A stretch of DNA of 64,000 nt, from positions 26,452,189-26,516,188 of the forward strand of contig NC_087064.1 in NCBI RefSeq assembly GCF_963678635.1. The letters are read 5' to 3'. Below, piece after piece: positions 45,000 through 53,378 of this stretch. Source of the stretch: Symsagittifera roscoffensis. Lineage: Eukaryota; Xenacoelomorpha; Acoela; Convolutidae. Every line of letters begins with the position of its first letter. Position 1 is the stretch's first letter. Under the pieces are notes generated by a model, which was not told the origin of the DNA, searched no databases, and saw only the letters and a list, made by a program, of their open reading frames with translations. The position numbers and the translations under genes are program-made.

Positions 45000-45352
45000 G
45001 GACGCCCTCCCTCAGGGATTCGAGCCCCTGCCGACCCAAAGGTTCCCCCTTTGTACTTTTTTGAGATATCCATACTTGCTGACGGACCCTAAAAATTTTC
45101 TCAAAGCGCCTTTTGCGCCAATCTATGCTAATTTTAAGGGGCAAGCGCGCGCCGAAAAACCGCCATTTTTTAGTCGAAATTTTCCAAAAAGTGCTTAAAA
45201 ACGTGCCGCAGAAATTTGGTCAAATTAATGTCTTTTTAGTGGTTTTGGAGAGCTCAGAAAATCAATTTAGTTGACCAGAAAAAAAAAGGTTGAAAATTCG
45301 CCTCCCCCCCCCCCCCCCCCCCTCGAGAAATTCTTAGATCCGCGCCTGTACA
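45000..45352. mobile_element. Poly-C-bounded hAT-like element, second copy
   Basis: It shares with 5028-5442 the blocks CTGCCGACCCAAAGG, TTGAGATATCCAT, TGACGGA(A/C)CCTAAAA, GCGCGCGCCGAAAA and the C run followed by CTCGAGAAA. The right end GATCCGCGCCTGTAC corresponds to GGTCCGCCCCTA. Its left end has been disrupted by the MITE at 44787. Confidence 0.7.
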
Positions 45353-45949
45353 GAAGCATCTTCTAGCGAATCATGCAAAGATATAGTTCACAAGCTGCAA
45401 CAGCCCAGGGAATTTTTAAAAGTTTTGTAATTTTTCAGAACTTTATTGCATGTTTTTCCCTTTGCAAGCCTTTCAATCCAGAAACAATCTTGGCAACTTG
45501 GGGTTGCTGGAGTTTTTAAATAGCTAGGGAAAATTTTAACGAAAAAAAGCCCAATGTAGAGAAGGCCAATTGGAACATTAACGGAGATCAAAAAAGCATT
45601 ATTAGATTTGGAATGAAACTGGTAAAAACTTGAGATCGATTAATGATATTTTCTAAAAAGTTTACCAGAGATCATTTGATCTCGGCCGATTTATGTTTTT
45701 TTTCTACGATTTGCTTATAAATGTTGTTCAGAATCTTTTAATCTATTTTTACTTTTGTTCAAATTGTTTTAAATCTGTGCACTAGTGTACCAAACTTGAT
45801 CCAAGCAGAAAGTTACACTATGCTCATTTAAATTCAAAATTTTTGGGCCTTAAAGGACAAACTTTTTAGAATGCGGTTCAAATTACATAGAAAACAACTT
45901 ATTTTTGAAATCATCGTACACGCAAAAGTACTTAATCCAGTTTTTCTGA
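45353..45949. other. AT-rich end of duplication copy A
   Basis: No gene is seen. It is homologous to 59879-59912 and 60400-60957 of copy B; B carries about 490 extra bases at the position of 45448. Confidence 0.5.
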
Positions 45950-46162
45950 TGTCATATATAGTATTCCTAGTATCTAACTATATATATTACGTGTTGGCGC
46001 CATTGGTTTAGCTATGTGTTTGGTGCGGCTACCAATTAATTAATACCTGCCAACCTTAAGTTTAGTCTGCGATGTTTTGAGTCATTTGTTGTTAACCGTT
46101 AAAGAATAAACGAGTCAGTCTTAATTCAGTGAATTAACGATATTGAATCTCCATTTTTCACA
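45950..46162 (+). repeat. 5' LTR of element 1
   Basis: It starts TGTCATATATAG and ends TTTTTCACA, that is, TG...CA. A TATATA box-like run lies at 45955-45960 and a polyadenylation-type AATAAA at 46105-46110. The last base is the A of the gag ATG. Confidence 0.93.
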
Positions 46163-49100
46163 TGGCGCAGCAAACAGGACAAAGCGCGGGATCAGGGAAA
46201 AATCCACTGGGGATTACGGCATTTTGGCCGAGTAAATGTACGGAAGCACCAATGTTGTGGGAGCATTGGATTACACGATTTACCTGGGGTGTAATAGCAA
46301 AACATTCATTCAATCCAACGGCATTCTATTTTGATGGGACGCTAACCGCGGCGCAAATTACAGGTCTGCCAGAGGAGGTGAATGGGAAAAATCGAGTGGA
46401 AGCAGAGCAGACACTAATTTCTAACCTCTACTTGTGTTTGGGGGAACGTGGACAGGACGAATTACATAACCGGAAACCCCATTTGGACCTGGCGACTACC
46501 CGATATCCACGGGTTTTGGATGAATTTGAGAGTGTCTTCCGGAAGGAAAGAAACGAAACATTCGAGACGTATCAGCTACTATCTCGGAAACAACGTGATG
46601 GGGAAACGCTAGAAGAATTTCACTCCGTTTTGAGTGGACTGGCCGCTAGATGCTCATTGGGAGCATTGGAACGACGGGTGTTACGTGACGTATTCATAGT
46701 AAATATGTCCAACAAAGAAGCCCAAACGGAGCTATGCCGTTCAACTAAGACACCAGATGAGGTCTACCGGATTGCTTTGTCATATGAACGGGGAGACAAA
46801 TACGCAAAGTCGTATAAAGTATCCGGTGGGGGACTTACCGCGGCACCAGCGGGCTCACTACAAATTAAAGCGGAGCCTATAAGTGCAATCAGAGGAGGGT
46901 ACCGCCGACCATTCCAAAGAGGTGGACGTGGATTTGGCAGGGGCGGCACAAGGGGCCGCGGAGGAGCAGCAGATCGCAAGTGCTATAATTGCGACCAGAG
47001 TGGTTTTACCCCGGACCACATTCCAAAGTGCCCAGCAAGAAATGTAACCTGCAACTTTTGCAAGAAAACTGGACATTATGAGCGAACTTGTAGAGGACGT
47101 CGATCGGCGAATAGGGGTCGCGTAGGCATGATAAATGAGGATGACACCAATGGCGGGATTGCACAAGATTATCCGGAGGAGAGTGCATCCAACTACGGAA
47201 GTTCCGTCGGATGGGTGACTGATTCAAAGGCACCGGCACATGGATGGGATTCGGATAGTTCGACGGAGTATGTAGTTATGTCAATTCGGCGGAAGGAGGA
47301 AACGGAATTAAAAGTCGCGGGGGCCAAACTAGCCTTAAGAATCAACGGCAAAGCAACCCAAGCCTGGATTGATAGTGGTTCGCCAATATCCATCTTCACT
47401 ATTGGGGAACTAAAACGTACTCTGGGGACAGTCAACGTACAATTGAAACCGCTGAATCCACAAGACGACCAATTCCGCGACTACGGAAACAATCCGTTAA
47501 AATTTCTGGGGAAGATGCAAGTCACGCTTCATTCCAATGGATGGACTTGTTCGTCGGATATCAACGTCATCGGAGGGTGCCGACCGTCTATTATTGGCAG
47601 GGATTTAATGCCCTCACTAGGACTGATGCTGGTACAAGCACCATCGACAGAAGGGGTGAAAAGCATACATCCCAAGGAAGGAACTGTGGCGACGGACAAT
47701 GACTTGGATGAGTGGCAAACACACTTCTGTAAGCAATTTCAACATCTTTTTCGCAGGGTAGGGCGCATTCGAAATTATAAGGTGCAGGCAGAATTCTTCA
47801 AGAATCTAACTCCAATTCAACAAAAGGGTAGGCGAGTACCCATAACTTTACAGGAAAAAGTCGATAAGGAGATTGAAAAACTGTTGGAACAAGGTCATAT
47901 CCAAAAGTTGGAAGAATGTTCAGATAAATATTTTGTTTCACCTATTGTCATCACAGTGAAAAAGGACGGTTCTGTAAAACTTGCACTGGAATCTAGAGAA
48001 CTGAACAAGCAAGTGCATAAGAATAAATACCAAATGCCCAATATTGAAGAACTAATGGACATTGTAGGGCAAACTATCAGCGAACGCAAACAGGGGGATG
48101 TTTTTTTTACAACGATGGACCTCACGTACGCATACGGTCAACTTCCTTTAAATGAAAATACTAGTAAACATTGCAATTTTTCGTTGGTGGGAGGCCGCTC
48201 TACCGGTATATATCGATTCAAAACAGGATTCTACGGATTAACCACCATGCCGGCGGAATTCCAACGGGTCATGGATGCCATTCTGGCTGAATTTCCGTGC
48301 GCGCATGCTTTCATTGATGATATATTAGTAATTTCAAAAGGTACCAAAATCGAACATATCGCCTTAGTGGAGAAGATTTTGTCGAAATTAGATAAAGAAA
48401 ATATGGCTTTGAAACTAGAAAAATGTCAATTTGCGAAAAATACTTGCGAGTGGTTAGGCCACCGGATTACGAAATCAGGGATTACACCAATGGTGCGGAA
48501 AACAGACCCAATTGACAAATTAACCGCCCTGAAAACGCTCTCTCAATTGAAATCGTTCATGGGGTCAATCCATAGCCTTCACAAATACTTACCGGCGTTA
48601 GCAGAAACTTCGGCGCCTCTACGTCCACTTCTAAGTAAGAAAAACGAATTCCTCTGGACAATCGACTGCCAAACAGCGTTCGAATCGCTTAAGAAACAAG
48701 TAGCGATCATTGTCGAACTTAAGCACTTCGATGTACATAAGGACATACGTATCGTGTGCGACGCAAGCCATAACGGTTTGGGGGCGGTACTCGAACAACT
48801 AGGCGCTGAGGGTTGGCGACCAATATCATTTGCGTCCCGTTTTCTAAATGCGGCCGAAAAGAAATATTCGACAAATGAGCTAGAAATGCTGGCCGTAGTT
48901 TGGGGTTCCGAATATTTCAGAAATTATATTTTCGGGCGGAAATTTACTGTGGTGACAGACCATAAGGCTTTGGTATCTTTATTGAATGGGAACAATAAGA
49001 AAAACAAGACTATGTTCAGTCGGTTAACTCGTTGGATCGATAGAATTATTCCCTTTGATTTTGTCATTGAACACATGCCTGGGGCTAAAATTGGCCTGGC

Positions 49101-51741
49101 GGATTATCTATCAAGGCATCCGGTGGGGGAAGCAACAAAAGTTAGTCTTTATGATAACACTTTCACAGTTGCAAAATTGCAATCAATCGCCAATTCACTC
49201 GGATATATTGATACCAATAAAGGGATCATTAAAGCATCAAAGAAACCAATTGTTTCAGCTAAAGATATACAAGTTGGAAACGATAAAGTTAACATTCCAC
49301 CGGAAGAGGGCGTCAAAACGCGTGACTGTCGGCCAACCAATCAGAAGCCAGTAAAACGAATAGCTGAGTGTAATGACCGGGAAAGCGCAAAAGTAGTAAA
49401 GTCAATCACCGAATGTAAACTACGTGAGTCTGATATTAATTCCACAGTAAACAGTAGTCCTCCATTTAACAAATCAAGTTATCGATCTAACAAAATACAT
49501 ATATCTACAATGACATCACTTAATTTGAAGAAACTAAATAAATTACCGTTGAAACATCCAGAAATAACAAGCGGCAGCAGCAGCGAGGTGGAAATAGTGG
49601 ACGCACGATTGGAGGCGGAGACACACCACACACGGGACATCCGATGCAACACGGTCATCTCCATTCCTTCGGCATTCGGAGGCGAACTCTTTCCGGCGGC
49701 ATACCCAGCAGGAGGAAACGTCATTATGTCAGTAATCCCCCGGGACTGTAAGATCATCCGAAAAAGCAGTGCATTGCCGGAGCTATTCAATCTGAAACTA
49801 GTTGAAGCGAATTATAAAGGGGACCCCCAGATGCGCGCGATAAAAGAACTGGTGGAGAGTAAGGACCCGGAATTGGAAAGGAAGGTCAGAGCAATGGGTG
49901 CCTACCTCGGACAGCACACACATGATTTCCACGTGCGGGAAAATTGTCTGTGGATGGACGAACGACTCGTCATCCCCATACCACTCAGGAAGGCGGTGGT
50001 CAATCGTATACATGCGTTTCACCACGGGCGCTCGAATATGTTCGACGCTGCGAGGGATGTCTGGTTTCCCTATCTCCACCGGAGTTTAGTCGCAGCTGCG
50101 GATGGGTGCAAGGAATGCACTGATGCAGGTAAAAGCCTTAAACCATTATGCGCTAAAGGTGACGTGGGGAAAGTCTATGAACCACGGGAGCCGAATGAAT
50201 GCCTACAGCTAGATTTTTGGGGTCCGATTAGATACTTAAATGAATCGAGTAAATATGTCTTGGTATCGGTTGACCGATTCTCACGTTGGCCCTCTGCAAT
50301 GATCTGCGGAAATAATAAAAGCGACAAGGTCCTTAAGTTCATTAAACAATACATATCTCAACATGGTGTCCCTAGGAAAATTTTCATGGATCAAGGAACA
50401 AGTTTCACATCGAATGCAGTTAAATCATTTTGCAATTCCGAAGGAATAGAAATAATTTATTCGCCCGTAAATGATCATCGTGCAACCGGGTGTGTTGAAC
50501 GTACCATTGGCAGCCTGAAAAACTTTGTCTTAACTTACGCTAAAGAAAAAGATAGTGGAAATTTAGAATCAATGATAGAACGAGCCTTGAGTGCTCTAAG
50601 ATTTGCTCCGAACGCTACTCTCAAATTATCGCCGTTTGAAGCTCATCACGGCAGGGAAGCAAATACGGTACTTCGAAATCTTACGAAAAAGCCAACCCTG
50701 CAAAACCTAAATTGGGCCAGAGTGTTGAAACAAAAATCTGCCTATTTAGATTCTACTGACCCCAGAACTCAGAAAAACCTCCAACCCATGGCAACGGATT
50801 GGGAAGAACGATCCGACGTGGATTTCGATGTAGACCATATGAATCACCCTAGGCGGCTGACACAGAATCAACTCGTTTCGGCGGCGGATGGAACACCAAT
50901 GGCTGACGGGGACGGGAAACAGGCTTCTGGGGGAAAGTCTAAACAGCCAAGTAAACGGACCGAGTTGTTGTTCCAACGACTTAAGGATAGCAATAAAAGG
51001 TATAGACCCATAAACCAAAAAGTAATTAGCGAATCTAAGCACACTCTAACTCTAGCAAATGGCTCTGTACTTAGGAAAAGTGGGGTTGCCGAGAAAGTCA
51101 TCAAGACCAACGCGCCAAATATTGCGAGCAAGCAAACACTATCACCCCCAGCCATAAGTGCAAGGAGTCGGGCGGATTTGAAACGAGGAGCAAACGAACA
51201 GGCGGCGGGGACAAGCACACAGAGCAAAGCAAGCGCACAGCGTAAGGCTGATAACAGAACGCGAGAATTTTCACCAGCGGAGGAGGCAGATTCGGATTCG
51301 GAGTACGAGCCGATAACAATTTCTAAATACGCAGGGAACTCAACAACAGCACCAGGGCGAAATGTGGAAGGAAATGAACCACAGGTGCCTAAAGATGTAG
51401 AAGACGGAATTGGAAGACCAAACTTATCCGAAGGAAGCGGAGCTGAAAAATCCAAGGGGGTGGACACGGAGGTCCAAACTATGAGCACCGAACAAGGGGG
51501 AAGTGCCCCAAATTTGCGTAACGAAGGACAAGGGGAGAAACAACCTAAAAAGAAAGGGGAACGAGTACGACGCTTACGTCTCGTATCATACTCTAGTCAA
51601 GAATCAGAAGATGGGACAGGATCAAGGAAAAGTACCAGGAAACAGACGGCGGTATCCAAATTCGGCGGGGTTATGATAGACAGTATATTGAAAGCGAGAA
51701 CAACCAAAGGAGCGGAAGACAGAGAGCGGGACACTAATTAA
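46162..51741 (+). CDS. Gag-Pol polyprotein of LTR element 1
   Basis: A single frame of 1859 residues with no frameshift between gag and pol. Gag (about 1-330) has a capsid-like region, an Arg/Gly-rich stretch (246-270) and two knuckles: an unusual C-x2-C-x8-H-x3-C (274-290) and a normal CX2CX4HX4C (297-310). The protease has WIDSG with Asp404 and IIGRDLM. The reverse transcriptase (about 560-800) has TTMDLTYAYGQ (Asp653), CNFSLVGG and FIDDILV (Asp719, Asp720). RNase H (about 860-985) has Asp867, Glu906 or Glu908, and Asp933. A linker of about 180 residues precedes integrase, with zinc residues His1284/1287/1288, Cys1316 and Cys1319, and the core Asp1351, Asp1410, Glu1446 (exact D-35-E spacing). 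A Ser/Lys/Glu-rich tail of about 300 residues ends the protein; no chromodomain is evident. The start is fixed by its position on the LTR/PBS border, conserved in two relatives. Confidence 0.95.
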   Translation: MAQQTGQSAGSGKNPLGITAFWPSKCTEAPMLWEHWITRFTWGVIAKHSFNPTAFYFDGTLTAAQITGLPEEVNGKNRVEAEQTLISNLYLCLGERGQDELHNRKPHLDLATTRYPRVLDEFESVFRKERNETFETYQLLSRKQRDGETLEEFHSVLSGLAARCSLGALERRVLRDVFIVNMSNKEAQTELCRSTKTPDEVYRIALSYERGDKYAKSYKVSGGGLTAAPAGSLQIKAEPISAIRGGYRRPFQRGGRGFGRGGTRGRGGAADRKCYNCDQSGFTPDHIPKCPARNVTCNFCKKTGHYERTCRGRRSANRGRVGMINEDDTNGGIAQDYPEESASNYGSSVGWVTDSKAPAHGWDSDSSTEYVVMSIRRKEETELKVAGAKLALRINGKATQAWIDSGSPISIFTIGELKRTLGTVNVQLKPLNPQDDQFRDYGNNPLKFLGKMQVTLHSNGWTCSSDINVIGGCRPSIIGRDLMPSLGLMLVQAPSTEGVKSIHPKEGTVATDNDLDEWQTHFCKQFQHLFRRVGRIRNYKVQAEFFKNLTPIQQKGRRVPITLQEKVDKEIEKLLEQGHIQKLEECSDKYFVSPIVITVKKDGSVKLALESRELNKQVHKNKYQMPNIEELMDIVGQTISERKQGDVFFTTMDLTYAYGQLPLNENTSKHCNFSLVGGRSTGIYRFKTGFYGLTTMPAEFQRVMDAILAEFPCAHAFIDDILVISKGTKIEHIALVEKILSKLDKENMALKLEKCQFAKNTCEWLGHRITKSGITPMVRKTDPIDKLTALKTLSQLKSFMGSIHSLHKYLPALAETSAPLRPLLSKKNEFLWTIDCQTAFESLKKQVAIIVELKHFDVHKDIRIVCDASHNGLGAVLEQLGAEGWRPISFASRFLNAAEKKYSTNELEMLAVVWGSEYFRNYIFGRKFTVVTDHKALVSLLNGNNKKNKTMFSRLTRWIDRIIPFDFVIEHMPGAKIGLADYLSRHPVGEATKVSLYDNTFTVAKLQSIANSLGYIDTNKGIIKASKKPIVSAKDIQVGNDKVNIPPEEGVKTRDCRPTNQKPVKRIAECNDRESAKVVKSITECKLRESDINSTVNSSPPFNKSSYRSNKIHISTMTSLNLKKLNKLPLKHPEITSGSSSEVEIVDARLEAETHHTRDIRCNTVISIPSAFGGELFPAAYPAGGNVIMSVIPRDCKIIRKSSALPELFNLKLVEANYKGDPQMRAIKELVESKDPELERKVRAMGAYLGQHTHDFHVRENCLWMDERLVIPIPLRKAVVNRIHAFHHGRSNMFDAARDVWFPYLHRSLVAAADGCKECTDAGKSLKPLCAKGDVGKVYEPREPNECLQLDFWGPIRYLNESSKYVLVSVDRFSRWPSAMICGNNKSDKVLKFIKQYISQHGVPRKIFMDQGTSFTSNAVKSFCNSEGIEIIYSPVNDHRATGCVERTIGSLKNFVLTYAKEKDSGNLESMIERALSALRFAPNATLKLSPFEAHHGREANTVLRNLTKKPTLQNLNWARVLKQKSAYLDSTDPRTQKNLQPMATDWEERSDVDFDVDHMNHPRRLTQNQLVSAADGTPMADGDGKQASGGKSKQPSKRTELLFQRLKDSNKRYRPINQKVISESKHTLTLANGSVLRKSGVAEKVIKTNAPNIASKQTLSPPAISARSRADLKRGANEQAAGTSTQSKASAQRKADNRTREFSPAEEADSDSEYEPITISKYAGNSTTAPGRNVEGNEPQVPKDVEDGIGRPNLSEGSGAEKSKGVDTEVQTMSTEQGGSAPNLRNEGQGEKQPKKKGERVRRLRLVSYSSQESEDGTGSRKSTRKQTAVSKFGGVMIDSILKARTTKGAEDRERDTN
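46163..46171 (+). other. Primer-binding site of element 1 (tRNA-Ser type)
   Basis: TGGCGCAGC follows the LTR without a gap. It is complementary to a tRNA 3' end GCTGCG plus CCA, which is found in some animal tRNA-Ser species (knowledge). The same octamer opens the PBS of elements 2 and 3. It encodes residues 1-4 of Gag together with the last LTR base. Confidence 0.72.
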
Positions 51742-51899
51742 GCAGGAAGGCACACTTGAAAGAGGGAGTGAAAAAGGAAACTAAAGAAAACTTGTTAAAC
51801 TAAAACTTATGCCCAGGGAGAGGGCGGACTACTGCTGGTCCAAAACTCAAACATTTTCCGTTGGATAATTTTGAAAACATTTGTTTGAAAATGATTGTT
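51742..51899 (+). other. 3' non-coding segment of element 1
   Basis: A short stretch between the stop codon and the polypurine tract, with no open frame. Confidence 0.7.
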
Positions 51900-51906
51900 G
51901 AGGGAA
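51900..51906 (+). other. Polypurine tract of element 1
   Basis: GAGGGAA immediately precedes the 3' LTR, comparable with AAGGGGAA in element 2 and GGGGAAA in element 3. Confidence 0.8.
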
Positions 51907-52117
51907 TGTCATATATAGTATTCCTAGTATCTAACCATATCTTACGTGTTGGCGCCATTGGTTTAGCTATGTGTTTGGTGCGGCAATCAATTAATTAATA
52001 CCTGCCAACCTTAAGTTTAGTCTGCGATGTTTTGAGTCATTGTTGTTAACCATTTAAGAATAAACGAGTCAGTCTTAATTCAGTGAATTAAAGATATTGA
52101 ATCTGCACTTTTTCACA
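51907..52117 (+). repeat. 3' LTR of element 1
   Basis: It matches the 5' LTR with about nine substitutions and three small indels. It starts TGTCATATATAG and ends TTTTTCACA. Confidence 0.93.
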
Positions 52118-52980
52118 AAATGGAGAAAAATCTGTTTTTAAATAGGGTTATAAAAATTAGTTTTAACTCTGTTAATTGCAGAAAATCTGTCAAAAGTTGT
52201 GCAGTTAGTCTTAGAAAGAATCTGTTTCTAATAATTCCCGTCATATCAGATAGAGTTATTTTTTTGAGCACGGCTCTGTTGTCACAACTCAAGCAAGTCT
52301 AAATTCTGTCCCTCCCGATAGCTTTTCATTAGCCACCACACCAGTTGATCATTTCTGTCAATTGTGCATCGTTTTATATTGGTTGAAAAATGTTGCTTGT
52401 CCCCGGAATCCGGGGACAAGCAGAAATGCTACTTCACTATCGCAACATTTTGGATTTTATCCTAAAACATTCACTTTAACGGAATTTGTTCATCTTAAGT
52501 CCGTAACGCTACCCTAGTCGATCAAGGGAGGTTATCTTGCAAGATTTTGCAAGAATCTTGCAAGATTCTTTTAAAGAGGATGCATCTCTTTAAAAGATCT
52601 TGCAAGATACAATTTTTTTGGGCAAAAACAGCTTTACACGCGAAGACAACCAAGTAGCGTTCGTGGAAGAAGGAAGCAATCTTAGCTACGCATACATACA
52701 CACAGCCCGCTAGGCGGTTGCCCCCAGAAAGCTTCTTTTTTTAAAACTTTTTTTGTGATAGGCGGCTATCATCAAGTTTTGATCGACTACTTATACCTTA
52801 ATCTCTCAAAAAAGGCAAAACACAATTTACATCAATTGAAAGCATAAATTTAAAGAAATAAAAACAGGTAAAGATTAAGCACAAGATCTTTTGTTCATCC
52901 ATTCTTAATCAAAATTTGATTCAAACTTACTTTTTGGAGCATAGCTTGTGATAAACCTAATTTTTGACCAAGTTAATGAA
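52118..52980. other. Unique DNA with two strong hairpins, no gene supported
   Basis: A perfect palindrome at 52395-52421 has 13-bp arms (GCTTGTCCCCGGA) around a single A. A second hairpin at 52556-52607 pairs TCTTGCAAGATTCTTTTAAA and its following GAG with its inverse (one bulged base) around GATGCAT, and is preceded by a further TTGCAAGA repeat. The open frame 52120-52302 has no protein-like features. Confidence 0.6.
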
Positions 52981-53180
52981 NNNNNNNNNNNNNNNNNNNN
53001 NNNNNNNNNNNNNNNNNNNNNNNNNNNNNNNNNNNNNNNNNNNNNNNNNNNNNNNNNNNNNNNNNNNNNNNNNNNNNNNNNNNNNNNNNNNNNNNNNNNN
53101 NNNNNNNNNNNNNNNNNNNNNNNNNNNNNNNNNNNNNNNNNNNNNNNNNNNNNNNNNNNNNNNNNNNNNNNNNNNNNNNN
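52981..53180. other. Assembly gap (200 N)
   Basis: Exactly 200 unknown bases, probably a scaffold gap of conventional size. Open frames running through it are meaningless. Confidence 0.98.
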
Positions 53181-53378
53181 GGCCGTGTGCGCACTTTCCA
53201 AGATAACGTCACTATCATAAATGAACACAGTCATTTTCCCGATCCAGCCGATATTGAAAAACGAAAATTCAGGACAGCTCTCAAAACAAGAGCAGTTGTT
53301 TCAGATGAGCCATCCCGTCAAACAATTCTTTCCGTCCAAAGAGACATCAACAGAGAGACTGCAACAGTAATCCCTTGA
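53181..53378 (+). pseudogene. Partial FLYWCH / MULE-associated zinc-finger-like coding fragment
   Basis: The frame enters from the gap and reads GRVRTFQDNVTIINEHSHFP, then DPADIEKRKFRTALKTRAVV, then SDEPSRQTILSVQRDIN, stopping at TGA (53376-53378). The GR(V/L)xT...EHxHxPDP pattern followed by xxRxxLKxxA and PxxxI is what I know from the end of FLYWCH zinc-finger domains and the region after it in MULE-type transposases and their host-domesticated relatives. The His pair is present; the cysteines would lie in the gap. It could be the end of an exon (a weak GTAATC donor follows ACA), a truncated gene or a transposase relic. No further domain was found downstream. Confidence 0.55.

Larger units (their letters stand above)
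39180..45949. repeat. Segmental duplication, copy A
   Basis: It is collinear with 53828-60957 (copy B) from GCAACTACAAACGCATTTTG to CTTAATCCAGTTTTTCTGA. In side-by-side stretches the mismatches are a few per hundred bases plus small indels. Copy A ends exactly at the first base of the 5' LTR of element 1. Differences from copy B include the C-run part of the poly-G/C element (45.18-45.35 kb), which is kept here and lost in B, and the absence of the 53-bp foldback found in B at 60844-60896. Shared content: a GGGTCTTTT MITE, the long foldback, the cysteine-rich gene and four family II MITE copies. Confidence 0.92.
45950..52117 (+). mobile_element. LTR element 1: apparently intact Ty3/gypsy retrotransposon
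   Basis: 6168 bp: a 213-bp 5' LTR, PBS directly overlapping the gag start, one uninterrupted Gag-Pol frame, a polypurine tract and a 211-bp 3' LTR. Domain order is Gag, protease, reverse transcriptase, RNase H, integrase, as in Ty3/gypsy. No env gene is present. All catalytic residues I can locate are intact. The LTRs nevertheless differ by about a dozen changes including three indels, and the 5-bp flanks (TCTGA left, AAATG right) do not match. The left flank is the exact end of segmental duplication copy A. Confidence 0.95.

Noticed and set aside
46020-46175. Self-priming of element 1 as in Tf1, suggested by TGGCGCCA in the LTR facing the TGGCGC of the PBS
   Set aside because: Complementarity is only about six bases and does not lie at an evident RNA 5' end. 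The tRNA-Ser explanation fits better and is shared by elements 2 and 3.
46764-51488. Several minus-strand open frames of 60-206 codons
   Set aside because: All lie opposite the Gag-Pol frame of element 1 and are shadows of its codon usage.
52905-53234. Open frames crossing the run of N
   Set aside because: They consist almost entirely of unknown residues. Only the 53181-53378 end has evidence.
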